Assembly: GCA_024195585.1 (NCBI GenBank) | Contig: SWBL01000053.1 | Span: 62,001-126,000 of the forward strand | DNA from: Aureobasidium sp. EXF-3400 | Taxonomy: Eukaryota > Ascomycota > Dothideomycetes > Dothideales > Saccotheciaceae | DNA: 64,000 bases | Direction of reading: 5' to 3' | Part shown: positions 11,354 through 21,998 of the stretch, one piece after another | Numbering within the stretch: the first letter of the stretch is position 1 | Layout of the letters: every line of letters begins with the position of its first letter | The notes under the pieces: model-generated | Seen by the model: only the letters and a program-made list of their open reading frames with translations | Databases searched by the model: none | What the model was told of the DNA's origin: nothing | Made by a program: the position numbers and the translations under genes

Positions 11354-11840
11354 ATGTTTGAGGTAAATTCTCCAATTGCTTGAGAAGCAATCATCAACAC
11401 TCGATCTGCCCAAGCTCATCGCAAGATTTGCTACAATACAGACACGGCATGCGGCAGACCGCTATCACCTCCGCCTTCATCGCGCTCGCTCAGTGATCCT
11501 TACAAACACCGAGTTGGTCGAGATTCGCGCTGCTCAACGCACTTTCGAAGGCGCATATATCCGCACCTCATTAGGTCAATTCAGCTTTGCTCTTGTGGTT
11601 CTCAAGATCTTTACAGCCGAGTTTTATTCTATTGGGGCTTTGTTTGCGATTTACGGGGCGGGTGTGCTAGGAGTCAGCGCGTTCAGAAGAATGCAGGGAA
11701 ACAGGCAGTTCTTTTCTGAAGTTGGTGAGGATGGGTTGAGGAGGAAGAGGTTCAGAACAAGTGGTAATGTTGTGGTTGTCTTGACGGCGCTAAGTGTTGC
11801 TAGTTACATATGTTTGCTGGTGCTCACTCTCAGATTATGA
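11354..11840 (+). CDS. DUF202-type small membrane protein
   Basis: Two exons: a 9-nt first exon 11354-11362 (ATG TTT GAG), intron 11363-11441 (GTAAAT...ATACAG), exon 2 11442-11840. The protein is about 135 aa. The main frame has no ATG of its own, so the tiny first exon is needed to supply the start; it joins in phase 0. The core TELVEIRAAQRTFEGAYIRTS followed by three hydrophobic segments matches DUF202 (YidH-like) proteins, which are found in bacteria and as vacuolar/ER membrane proteins in fungi. In fungal VTC complexes a related domain forms the membrane part, but no SPX or TTM domain is present here. Function is unknown. Confidence 0.72.
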
Positions 11841-13381
11841 TGAGAGTGGTTCTCGATCTCCTAGTTCTGGCAATATGTATACCCAGAACAGCAGCTGGTT
11901 TGATAGAGCATATTTATGATGTATGAATGATGTTCGCATGACTGGACTTGACCGAATCCTGATCTGAATCCTGATATTGTTGATCGACGACATGGGCTGC
12001 GAGCATCGGAGTTCTCTAGTTCATGGATGCGGTCACATCCTTCGGGCCCCCTGTCATCGTTCGTCGCGATTGCTATGTTCGTATCTTGTCGGATATACAT
12101 CAGGGGTGTACTGTACCTTGCTACTACAATTCAGGCAGAAGACCAGCTGAAAAATGGTTGGAATTGGATGGCCCTTCTCCTCACAATGACTACAAATTGA
12201 CCACGAACGAGCAATACATATCCATTATTTCCAGCTTACCTCAATCGTGCGAATAAAGATAGAAGACAGAGGAATGGTCAAGCACTGCGCACTGAAGACT
12301 GAAAGAAGAAAGACACGAGGCGCTCCGAATTACTCTGTGCATGGTGATGAAGCAAATATTGGCTGAGCTTTGATGAGCAAGGCAGGCGCAAGTGGGCGCT
12401 CTGACGGGGTCCGAAGGCGGAGTGCCGATAGTGACAGATGCGGAGACAGGCTGAAGGATCATGAGGAGATCAGAATGGCATGAACGAGCAGAGATAGGGA
12501 AAGTAAGGAGCTGATGGGTTATCTGGGCAGGCAGATGGGTTGACGCGAGACAAGGACGATAGCGATCTCTTGTTGTTCGTCTCAACAAGTTTTGGGTGGG
12601 CGAAACTGCGCGTCGGTCGGCGTGGGATGCATCCGCAGTTCGATTGGCTCCCCCTTGTTGATATGTATTGTTCTGACGCCGGCGGCCTTGGGGAAAGGAA
12701 GGAAGAAGGCAACGGTCTATTCGGGCCTCTTCTGTGTCGTCGCATGTGTTATCATCCGGTCAGCTGCTGCCCTCAAAGAACAAACTTGATTTTCAATCGA
12801 CCGTCTCCTGACTTTCAGCGACTTCTTCGGCGCATTTCCAGCACGCTTGAAAGTCACGACCAAACCACCACCAAGCTGAGCTCGTGATCAACCAGGGCGC
12901 GCCAGGAACTGGTACTTTTGTACTGGACCTCTTTCGGCGAACCGTGGAAGAACCAGAAGATTATTACTGCAACACGTTCTGCGAGGCAACCTTATTGCAA
13001 GCGCGGCCTTTGAAGTTATTTATTGCTTCACGCGCCAACACAGTCATAATTATTCAGGCTGGTCGCACAAACTCCAGGCTCATCTCATCAACGTTCAAGT
13101 CATCTCTCATCGTCATCTCATCAAGCAACTCTTCTCTTCTTCTTTTTCTTGTTCTCCCTTCGACCAAGGCGCATCGACCATCAACTTAGCTACATTTTAT
13201 ACATCTTCGACAGTCAAGGCTTTGCCTATCAGGATCGAGGCTCAGGCCGTTTTCGGACTTAGTCAGCTTAAACGAGTACGACTCGCGTACCTTTGACAGG
13301 CGCCGCGATAGGAGGCAGCCAGAAGCAGCTCGGTCCGCGAAGCGTCATAGGCCGTGGAAATTCTGGACCCTTTTTCTCAGC
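11841..13381. other. Intergenic: long promoter and CT-rich leader of PFK2/FBP2 gene
   Basis: About 1.5 kb with no supported gene. The last 300 nt (13070-13190 especially) are strongly CT-rich with TCATC repeats, typical of the leader of a well-expressed fungal gene. Short frames at 12000-12900 on both strands were judged spurious. Confidence 0.55.
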
Positions 13382-15592
13382 ATGCCACTCATCTGTGAGC
13401 CTGCTGAAATCCTGGCAGCTTCTTCCACCTCGTCCACCCTCCCTTTCCACATTCGTCGCCAGAGCCAGCAAAGCGACATAGCAAAGTCTGTGATGATGAG
13501 CAACGCACAGGATCAGCAACGCCGCAGCATTGACGAGAACACACACAAGGACCTGAAGTCCAGTCTCAAGACGAGTCTGGGCAGCTCCGCCAACAAGAAT
13601 GGCTCCCAAACTCCAGAAATCCAACCCTTCCGTCCTACACCTACAAACCGCACAGCATCCGCCGTTGGCGCCACCAACACTGGCGCCTTGAACGACACTC
13701 CCGATGGCACCGCCCCGAACAGCCCTAGATTGTTGCCAGTAAGGCAAAACTCGGGTTCAAGCACCCCGCGCGTTCGCCCAACAACCCTCGACATTCCCGG
13801 TCTCACAAAATCAAAAGTCTCGCCCGACGGCAGAATCGCCAAAAGAGATGTCGGTGCCAAGCTGGTCATCGTCATGGTTGGCTTGCCTGCTCGTGGAAAG
13901 AGTTACATCACAAAAAAGCTGGCACGCTACTTGAATTGGCTACAGCATGACACACGCATCTTCAACGTAGGAGAAAGACGTCGTGTTGCTGCTGGCGGTC
14001 CAAACACTCTTGAGAAGACGAGAAGCCGTACACACCGTCCTTCCTTCCTCCCAAACGAACACCGCCCAAGTCTGGCCAGTCTCAATGGCATTGTTGACGC
14101 AGCAACACACATCGGTTCATCCGGTCTTGCGGCACAGATCCAGGCACACAGCGAAAAGCACGAAGACAACGACAGCCAACCACGCAGACTCACCATGCCA
14201 ACCATCCAGCTCCCGCCTGCGTCCGAGGATGCCGGAGTTCCCGAAACCGCTGATGACGGTACAGATGGCGTCGAGCTGACCAAGGTGTCGACTCCTGAGA
14301 TGCCCGACCCTGAGTCAATGGACCAATCTGCTAGCTTTTTTGACCCCTCAAATAAGAGAGCTGCCTTAATTCGCGAACAATGCGCCATGGATACACTGGA
14401 CGAACTCCTCGACTACATCCTCGAGGGCAACGGTTCAGTCGGTATCCTCGACGCCACGAATAGCACCCTCGAGCGCAGAAAAGTTATCATGAAGAAGATC
14501 CGTGAAAGAGCTGGTGCTGAGCTGAACGTTTTGTTCCTCGAGAGTCGATGCGTAGACGAAAACTTGCTCGAATCAAACATGCGCTTGAAGCTTTCAGGTC
14601 CTGATTACAAGGACCAAGATCCCGTCACTGCTCTTGAGGACTTCAAGAAGCGTGTTGCTATCTACGAAAAAGCCTATGTTCCGCTCGGCGAGTACGAGGA
14701 GAAGAACAACATGCCCTATATCCAGATGATCGATGTTGGTCGCAAGGTCATTTCGCATCAAATTCGTGGTTTCCTCTCTGCTCAGGCCAATTACTACCTC
14801 CTTAACTTCAACCTCGCGCCACGTATGATCTGGATCACACGTCATGGTCTTTCCATGGACAACGTTTCCGGCAAGATTGGTGGTGACTCCGACCTCAGTG
14901 AAGAGGGCATTCAGTACGCCAAAACTCTCACCAAATTTATTGAACACGCACGTAGAGAGTGGGACATGAAGCAGCTTCACAAGCTCACCCACTCTCACTT
15001 CCCTCCCCAGCCTGGTGACACCACTCCTCCTAACCCTCACTACCAACCCAATGACAACAACGAGCTTCCTCAAAAGGCTTTCTGTGTTTGGACTTCTATG
15101 CTCAAGCGTAGCATCCAGACGGCACAGTTCTTTGACGATGAGGAGTACGACTCGAAACAGATGCGCATGTTGGATGAGCTCAATGCCGGTATCATGGAGG
15201 GTCTCACCTACTCATCTATCGCCGAAGCCCACCCCGCCGAGTATGCTCTTCGCAAGAAAGACAAGCTGCACTACCGCTACCCCGGTCCTGGTGGTGAGGG
15301 CTACCTCGACATCATCAACCGCCTGCGTCCCGTGATTGTCGAGCTCGAGCGCATGGAAGATCACTGCTTGCTTGTGGGACACCGCAGTGTTGCTCGCGTG
15401 TTGCTCGCATACTTCCGTGGCTTGAAGAGAGAAGAGGTCGCAGATTTGGATGTGCCTATTGGTATGCTTTACTGTCTCGAGCCCAAGCCCTACGGTGTGG
15501 ACTTCAAAGCATACAAGTGGGACAAGAAGACCGAATGGTTCTATGAGCAGCCCAACTTCCAACTCAAGCGGGCCGAGGACGATATGCAATGA
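13382..15592 (+). CDS. 6-phosphofructo-2-kinase / fructose-2,6-bisphosphatase
   Basis: A bifunctional cytosolic enzyme controlling fructose-2,6-bisphosphate, the glycolysis/gluconeogenesis switch. It is intronless, 736 aa. Residues 1-150 are a low-complexity Ser/Thr/Pro-rich tail, a likely regulatory phosphorylation region. The kinase domain begins at KLVIVMVGLPARGKSY (P-loop GLPARGKS, about residue 166) followed by the NVGERRR substrate loop. An insertion of about 110 residues precedes the conserved ASFFDPSN, longer than in animal PFKFB enzymes. The phosphatase domain has TRHGLSMDN (catalytic His near 497), the acidic ELNAGIMEGL and the second His in LLVGHRS. Both catalytic His are present, unlike yeast isoforms that lost one, so phosphatase activity is plausible. 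An alternative start is ATG 13493. Confidence 0.93.
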   Translation: MPLICEPAEILAASSTSSTLPFHIRRQSQQSDIAKSVMMSNAQDQQRRSIDENTHKDLKSSLKTSLGSSANKNGSQTPEIQPFRPTPTNRTASAVGATNTGALNDTPDGTAPNSPRLLPVRQNSGSSTPRVRPTTLDIPGLTKSKVSPDGRIAKRDVGAKLVIVMVGLPARGKSYITKKLARYLNWLQHDTRIFNVGERRRVAAGGPNTLEKTRSRTHRPSFLPNEHRPSLASLNGIVDAATHIGSSGLAAQIQAHSEKHEDNDSQPRRLTMPTIQLPPASEDAGVPETADDGTDGVELTKVSTPEMPDPESMDQSASFFDPSNKRAALIREQCAMDTLDELLDYILEGNGSVGILDATNSTLERRKVIMKKIRERAGAELNVLFLESRCVDENLLESNMRLKLSGPDYKDQDPVTALEDFKKRVAIYEKAYVPLGEYEEKNNMPYIQMIDVGRKVISHQIRGFLSAQANYYLLNFNLAPRMIWITRHGLSMDNVSGKIGGDSDLSEEGIQYAKTLTKFIEHARREWDMKQLHKLTHSHFPPQPGDTTPPNPHYQPNDNNELPQKAFCVWTSMLKRSIQTAQFFDDEEYDSKQMRMLDELNAGIMEGLTYSSIAEAHPAEYALRKKDKLHYRYPGPGGEGYLDIINRLRPVIVELERMEDHCLLVGHRSVARVLLAYFRGLKREEVADLDVPIGMLYCLEPKPYGVDFKAYKWDKKTEWFYEQPNFQLKRAEDDMQ

Positions 15593-15954
15593 ATCTAAGG
15601 GATATGAACGATGAAGCTTTCCCTTGCTTTTCTTTTTCTTGTATGATGACAATTTCTATCTTTTGGTACAGGCAAACGGAGTTTCAGAAGGCTGGGAATT
15701 ACAACCGGGGCGTTTTCTGCATGATTCTTCTTACAGGCTAAAGGGAGCATTGCGAGTGACGACATGGGTGGTTACCGAGTGAGGACAATTGTGCTTTTAG
15801 AGGAATTCAATGATGAATGATTCCTGCCTTTCATGACTTTTTCTTTCGTCTTCCATCTTGTCTTCGAGGATTGTGTTCCTTTTCGATTCTTCGTCAATGC
15901 CAGTGTTTGTACTAGGTCGTAGATCGACAACTGACCACTCGTGCATTGCCAACA
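15593..15954. other. Intergenic between convergent genes
   Basis: 3' flanks of PFK2/FBP2 (+) and the anchored orphan (-); T-rich on both strands. No gene seen. Confidence 0.6.
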
Positions 15955-17011
15955 TCAGTATGTCTCCAACAAACCGTTGTCTTCCTTCGCACTAACAACA
16001 CATTGGTCATCGTCATTCCTGCCCAGGTCCTCCATTGCCTCAGTTTCAACAACCGGCGCTCCCGGCGCCACGATAAAGAACCTGCCCAAGTATCCCGAGC
16101 CAGACACGAAAGTCGACAATCCGAGCGTCTTGCCAGCGATCAAGGCAATTGCCCGCGATACACGCTCATAGAGTAATCCAAACATGCTTGCGAGCTCAAG
16201 CAAACGTCTCTTGGTCGGTAAAAGCGTACTCTGCAAGCCCACAGGCAGATCGCTTTCCACCTGCACCAAGGCAATCAACTCTCTACACCTGGCTTGCAAA
16301 GCAAGAAATTCAGAACTGGCTTCCAGCATACGGCTTGCGCAATCGAAGATATCGAGGACTCTGGTTTGGTCCTCGGTCATGTTGAATCTGCTTGTATAGA
16401 TTTTCTTGGTAAGTCTTCTGGCGTGATTGGCTGCTAGCAAAACCGAAGGTGGGTGATCTTTTCTTTCGTCCAGGAATCGCACTTTAGATGTCAGTGATAT
16501 CCGGCAAAAAGTGGAGATTCAACACTTACTGCTTTGCGGATCTACCGCACTGCCATTTGTGATCTTATCGTGTTGAATCATTAAGTGGTGACCCACGAGT
16601 TGCAGTCCAGCGATGGAATCTGCAAACATGATATCTAGAGTCTCGAGAGTGTCTAGGCATTTGACTTTGTTGAGGAGTAGGAGTTCGCTGTGTCGCCATT
16701 GGGCTTTTTCATCTACGGCTGCTCTGATGTCTTTCATTGGTCGTACGAATTCTGGCGAGAGGGCGAGTACGTATTGGTTCTTTGAGTCCAGTACATGCGG
16801 AGAGGTTGATGGGTTGGAATCTGTAGAGTTTGTAAGCTATCCAGATGCGAAGAAGATGTGGTAATGACTTACTCCATATACTGTGTACAATGGCAGTGAT
16901 GCTTTTCAGTAAAGACGATTGGAACATTGATTGTGGCGAGTATGCTGCATCGAATAACCACAACGAGATCGCAAATAGCAGGAAGATAACCAAGCCAGTG
17001 GTCATCCACAT
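15955..17011 (-). CDS. N-terminally anchored helical protein, unknown
   Basis: Three exons, 17011-16873, 16820-16530 and 16481-15955, with introns of 52 and 48 nt (GTAAGT donors; CTACAG and TAAAG acceptors). All phases agree, giving 318 aa. The first 24 residues (MTTGLVIFLLFAISLWLF) form a membrane anchor or signal anchor. The rest is predicted helical with no cysteine clusters. A second hydrophobic stretch, GRFFIVAPGAPVVETEA, lies near the C-terminus. I do not recognise the family. The three-exon model with consistent phase and consensus splice sites is the main support that it is real. It converges with PFK2/FBP2. Confidence 0.62.
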
Positions 17012-17581
17012 TGCTTAAGAGGTATACTTGGATTGTTTCCTTTTGCCCAAACTTACATCAAGACTTTTATAGGCATACAACTGGAGATGAAATGGTTTAC
17101 CAGTGAGACAGCTGTAAGACGCATCTAGACAGACACATATCTTTGTTGTGAAGATATATTCGGATATGAGACATTGCCTGTATTGTACAGAGCACATTGT
17201 TTGTCGCGAACAAGTTTCGGTCAGAAACAGAAGTATCATGTTCACAAGACTTGGGTCCACCATCTATACCACATCACCCTACCAGCCATTGTAAGGACCA
17301 GCAATTGTTACAGTATGTCCACGCTCTTGACGACGATGAGACAACTGCACTCAGTTGTCGCGATGCAAGAAACAAAAGGCAAGACCCGGCAGAATCATCT
17401 TCCAAAGTTCGCAGGGCTTCAAAGCCCTGAAGCCTGCGAAGCTTCAACGCCAAGCCATTTCCACCCACCAAAAACTTCTCACCACAACACGACTAATACC
17501 ATCACCTACCTTCTGCCCACTTCTCTAGCAATAAAAGAGCACATTATCCACGTCGAGGACATCGAGATAGTGCAAAAAGCT
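17012..17581. other. Intergenic upstream of orphan gene and tRNA-Ser
   Basis: Promoter of the anchored orphan and 3' flank of the tRNA. Short overlapping frames at 17174-17471 are not supported. Confidence 0.5.
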
Positions 17582-17685
17582 CGACGCCTGTGTGATTCGA
17601 ACACACGCTCCCGAAGGAAATGCCTACCGATATCTCTCGAGGAGAAGATAGCAGGGCATCGCGTTAACCACTCCGCCAAAGCGCC
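17582..17685 (-). tRNA. tRNA-Ser (anticodon GCT) with 23-nt intron
   Basis: Read on the minus strand, a full cloverleaf folds. The acceptor stem is GGCGCTT with AGGCGTC (two G-U pairs) and discriminator G. The D arm is GCG-GAGTGGTTAA-CGC. The anticodon stem is ATGCC/GGCAT with loop CTGCTAA, so the anticodon is GCT, reading AGY serine codons. A 23-nt intron occupies 17648-17626 at the canonical position after base 37. A class II long variable arm (CCTTCGGGAG) and T arm GTGTG-TTCGAAT-CACAC follow. The 3' flank carries no encoded CCA, as expected for a eukaryote. Confidence 0.95.
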
Positions 17686-18023
17686 AGAGAAACGCCAAGA
17701 CTTGAGATCTTGGTGCTGGTTGGGAGTAAGGCAACATTTTGGGATAATGAAGCTTGCGTTTGCAGGAATCCTTATCCCAGACAGAAAGCGCTCTCGTGGT
17801 TTTTGAGATGGCGCAGGTGTTTCAATTTGTGTTCGTTCTAGGTCGCTCGAGGTTGCGGTGTGCCACGGCTCCAAAAGTGACGCTGTGTGTGGCGCGAAAG
17901 GTAAGAAAACTAGAAGACGAAAGGAAAAGAAAAATTTTGGTCGAGGTAAATTTTTCTCGGCTGCCGCAAACCTCAATTGACTTTCAGGGCCATTGTTGCC
18001 GTGTCTCATCTCACTTCATACTG
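17686..18023. other. Intergenic between tRNA-Ser and MITE-like element
   Basis: No gene seen; it holds the 5' flank of the tRNA and one flank of the repeat. Confidence 0.5.
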
Positions 18024-18246
18024 CCTCTCCATGTGCTAAAGTATGTAACGCATATAGCTGTAATAATGCACAATACCAATAAGAAACAGAATAGTGTCTA
18101 CTGAGAAGCGACGAATCATAGACTCTCTGTGGATATGTCTATGTTTTTCAAAAAGATTGTGCCTTTTTATAGCATATATTCTACTCTCTGCGTAGTCGGA
18201 GTACGATGGATTCCATTGGGGTTACAGACTTTAGCACACGGGGAGG
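18024..18246. mobile_element. MITE-like element, copy A (terminal inverted repeats)
   Basis: A 223-bp element without coding capacity. Its left 26 nt (18024-18049) and right 26 nt (18221-18246, reverse complement) match except at about three positions. Both carry the core GTGCTAAAGT and end in GTAAC. A second, diverged copy with the same ends and interior landmarks lies at 55584-55797. Shared interior blocks include CTGAGAAGCGACGA and CTCTCTGTGGA. Many differences between the copies are transitions, with this copy the more A/T-rich, which would fit repeat-induced point mutation or simple decay. I could not identify a convincing target-site duplication. It sits 190 bp beyond the GH43 stop codon. 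Confidence 0.8.
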
Positions 18247-18435
18247 TGGGATCTCGCTCCGATAAATTCGCATCTAGAAAACCGTGAGAGACTTGATATT
18301 GCTAGCGAAAATACAAGACAGAATAGTTTACATGATTCCAACGAGGTCGTCGCAGTACATCAAACATATGAATTGTCCGTCCATCATCATGAATCGAGTC
18401 GTAAGTCGTTATTCCTTTGAGTCACCCGTCACCGC

Positions 18436-19508
18436 TTACAGTGTGACAGTATTGCCGTTGATGTTGAGCATGCCAGTGTACATGAATCTGCGTCCATCAT
18501 CCTGCAATCCGTGGAAAGCAACATGAGTCGCGTCTAAAGAGGCATCTAATCCACCTCTTCCACCTCCCAGAAGACTTCCTCCTCGAACGAATCCTCCAGT
18601 GGGTGAATTGCTTGTTGCGTATAGTGTATCGTAGCTGTTTGTGCTGTAGCAATGAGAGCTGAACATTAGGATGTATGTGCTTCCCCTTCTGATCATGGCG
18701 GGAGCTTCGATGTCTGGACCATCTGAAGCTTGTAGGTTCATGATGGTGTATGGGTTTCCTTGTTTGCTGATGCCGTCTGAGCCGACTCTCTGAATTTCGA
18801 TGGGTGTGTTGACGATAGGAGCGTTGCCGTTGTTGCACACGCCTCCGTGGCCCATGGCGTTTCCGCTTAGTGGATATATCAGCCTAGTCTACAGCGCGCA
18901 AAAGAGGAATAATAATGCTCACTCGATCTTGTAAGTGATGTACCAGGTCCCATCTGCATCTCTGAAGCCAGCTGCATCAATGGCGCCGCCCTGGTCAACA
19001 GGACAGTACCATGGGTCAGGTGATGGGTTGTAAGGACCCTCTACATTGGAGCTGGTGGCTGTGCCGATGCAGTGGTAGTTTCCATTACCACCAGTGTTTG
19101 TTGTGGCCGCGAAGTACATTACAAAAGTTCCGTCGTCCTGTTGTTATATTAGTCGGGTAGTCTCGTGATAAAGAAGTTCTGTTATGTTTAGCTTACCAAA
19201 TGCATGACATCAGGAGCCCAAACCAGGGGATTGCTCTGATCGACCCAGCCAGGCAAGTTTGGCAAGGCATCTTGGCCCTCGTGAAGGGACCAAGAGTTGA
19301 AATCGGATGAAGATGCAACCTGAATGTGGATGTTCTTGTAGTCATACAGCGATTGGGTACCAAACGCATACCACTGATTGTTGACGCTGATAAGTGATGG
19401 ATCAGGGAAATCAGTCGTGATAACAGCACCACTCGTTGAACGCTTGTCAACTGGGGCTGCGGAGCATAGGAATGCTGTTGCCAGCAGAGTAAAGGTTGTG
19501 CTCAACAT
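18436..19508 (-). CDS. Secreted glycoside hydrolase family 43 enzyme
   Basis: Three exons, 19508-19197, 19137-18923 and 18865-18436, with introns of 59 and 57 nt (GTAAGC, GTGAGC donors). The protein is 318 aa. A signal peptide of about 18 residues (MLSTTFTLLATAFLCSAA) is followed by a VDKR dibasic site suggesting Kex2 processing. The five-bladed beta-propeller landmarks of GH43 are present: catalytic-base Asp in DFPDPS, a modulating Asp in the AIDAAGF/DADGTWY blade, and acid Glu in DIEAPAM. Known family activities are alpha-L-arabinofuranosidase, beta-xylosidase and endo-arabinanase; which one applies here cannot be decided by eye. It acts outside the cell on plant hemicellulose or arabinan. 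The start at 19508 is the ATG giving a proper signal peptide; an upstream in-frame extension lacks ATG. Confidence 0.9.
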
Positions 19509-21998
19509 TAGGGCAAAGTATGGTGGAGAAATAGATGCTGGGTATGTATAACAACGAGATAATCTTGCAAGGATAAGTATATTGTGTATCGGCAAAGGTA
19601 GCTGGGTATATTTTTCACCAACATGGTCGAGGACTTGCGAGCTTTATACCGTTTGACCCGCTCTAAATTTCTCTTACCATAGACTTACCACATTGATACT
19701 CATTGCTCACATCACGTATTGCCACCAACCTAGGCTGGCAATAACAACACACGGCCGTAGTGATTTGCAATCACTTGACCAACAACATGCTTCCTTCGCA
19801 GCCGCCATCGTCATCTTGGCGTTTTTACATCTGTATACCTCACCTCCAACGAGTAAGGGGCTATGCAACGTGAGCAAAAGCCCTTCTGTCCATTCCTGAC
19901 AGGTAACTTTCTTCTGTTGTATGACGTCGGAAGTATTTGGTGATTGTGACCACGGCTGCAGGCACACCCGTTGACCCTGTGTCCTTTCCTTCAGCTGCAG
20001 AGACGTTTGGGAAACAAGATTGTAGCTATGTGCTGTAACTACAACGCGCTGACTGGTTGAATGCTAAGAGGGCTGACAAAGCCAAGGCGCTGGGCAGTCA
20101 TTGCTCTCTGTACCAGAGGAATGTCTAAACGGCCAAGAGGCGTAGTTGATGAGATGTGCGATCATCTCTAAAGAAAGACTCGAGATCTTGTTGATCTCAA
20201 TTTCGTGTTAGAGGGCGAACGTTGTTTCTGATCGTTAAGATTATGCGGAGCGCGCAGGTTGGCATGCGCAGGGTGCCGAGCGGAAGATCAGCAACACGTC
20301 CAGTGGCTTGGATGTTGGGCTTGCAACATGTGGTACCAGAATAGCATAATCCTGCTGCTTATTCGTTCTTTGGCAAGCGCCATGAGTACAGCGTCAGACG
20401 GGTTGTGTTACCAAGTCAGAATCGCTTCAAATAGGACTTTGAAGAGTGTCCGCCTTGCTCTGTAATGGCAGGCTCTCCAACGCCGGCAAAGCACTGCCGT
20501 CCAGGTAGCGACAGCATTTGACGCCTGTGGCGCTTCGGGCTCGCTCGACAGCAAAGGCTGTCCACAAGGCTCGTGCAGCTGACGGAGTTGCTCGCACGTA
20601 AGGAAATAATACACAAACGAACCGGTGATACAGGCACGAGATCAACTCGAGAGAGATCGTTCTATGATCGACGAAGAGCGGTGGAAGACAGGTCGGAATG
20701 TGGGGTCCCCACGTCATGGTGCACGTTGCTCCACTATCTTCCAGACGCGAACTCTTCACGTGGATTGATATGAATGTGCGGTGAGATGATGTAGCATTGT
20801 AGGGTGACTATCGATAGACAGACTGTCGATGGGTAAATAGCGTCGATAGAATTTGTGCGAAATCAAGTCTCATGTGTTCTAGAATTCATGAGCAGCTGAG
20901 CGAGGCAAAATAGAGAGAATGAATGGATCAGGAATTACTGAGATCTTCATGTTCACGACTCCCTACCAGACAAACGTAGAGCTCGGTTTGATTACTCCAA
21001 AGGCAAGCTTGAAGGGACAGCAGTAGCGGCAAAGAACAAGTGCTGAAAGACGTACCGAACGCTGTTGACATGTTCGAAAGATGCTTTGTTTAGTGTTATC
21101 CACTCAGATCAAAGAACTTATAGCGACCTCACCAGTGTATCTGGACAGGAGGGAAGCAAAAGCCACAGTGATCAAAGTGACCATTCATAGCAGTTTGATT
21201 TGGCTCATGAGCATTTTCTCCAAGCGCATAGCCATAAAATAGACTACCAGAGGCGTCCTCACATAAATGCCGAGAGGAACACCCTGGCATGTCTACAATT
21301 CGCGATACATGCACTAAGAGCAGGCACCGGTCGCAGAAAGTCGCGATTGCTCACAGCACACATCGCAGGACTTGAATGACACCTTCGCGGCAGGCCTGCC
21401 GGAAGGACGAGCTTAAGATATTGATATGTAGCGACACCGGTAAGGAACAATACATCATCAGGTCAAATGACTTCAACCCTTGTTTGCTCCAGCTGTGGCG
21501 CTTTGGCATTTGTCTGCGGTACATGTGTAGAGGAGAGACCTTTGAAACAGACAAAAGTCGGCGAAGGATACTCCTACAATAAGAACCGGTAATGAGTTGA
21601 AGAAAGAAAGAAGAGGATTGAGAGACGCCAGCTGGAAGACTCTGTGAATGGAAAAACCTCGGCATAACTTTTGGCGCGCGCGCGGGCGTCATACGGGGAT
21701 TAGAGGGTGTTGTTTCAGCTAATTCCGGGGTTGTCGTCGGGGAAGGCACCAAGGCACCTACGCCTTTGTCTCTCTTCGAGAAGCGACCATGTGGCACTTC
21801 TGGCTTTACCCAAGCGTCGAGTCTTGCGGTCTTTTCCAACTCTCCTGAAGCACCTACTAATACCCATATCATCATATCCTATCCTCGAATACTCCGACTA
21901 CCTTCACCGCTCGACATCCACTTTCCACTCCGAAGCTTCGCCACTGCTGGATACTGGTCTTTTGGTTCATGCAATAAACCGTCATCTGAGACATCAGG
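19509..21998. other. Long intergenic region (2.5 kb)
   Basis: Promoter of the GH43 gene on the left and of the GHKL-ATPase gene on the right. Small direct repeats of a GTCGATAG-like word occur around 20808-20850, and there is a GC-alternating patch (GGCGCGCGCGCGGGCG) near 21672. Open frames of up to 174 codons (for example minus strand 21351-21875) have no good start context, introns or recognisable protein character. I see no supported gene. Confidence 0.5.

Noticed and set aside
12241..12588. Minus-strand open frame of 115 codons
   Set aside because: It sits in the PFK2/FBP2 upstream region, with no ATG-supported gene structure or recognisable domain.
17174..17806. Plus-strand open frame of 210 codons across the tRNA
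   Set aside because: It overlaps the tRNA-Ser gene and has no coding character.
21351..21875. Minus-strand open frame of 174 codons upstream of the GHKL-ATPase gene
   Set aside because: It overlaps the promoter and leader of the plus-strand gene, has no good start context and shows no protein-like pattern.
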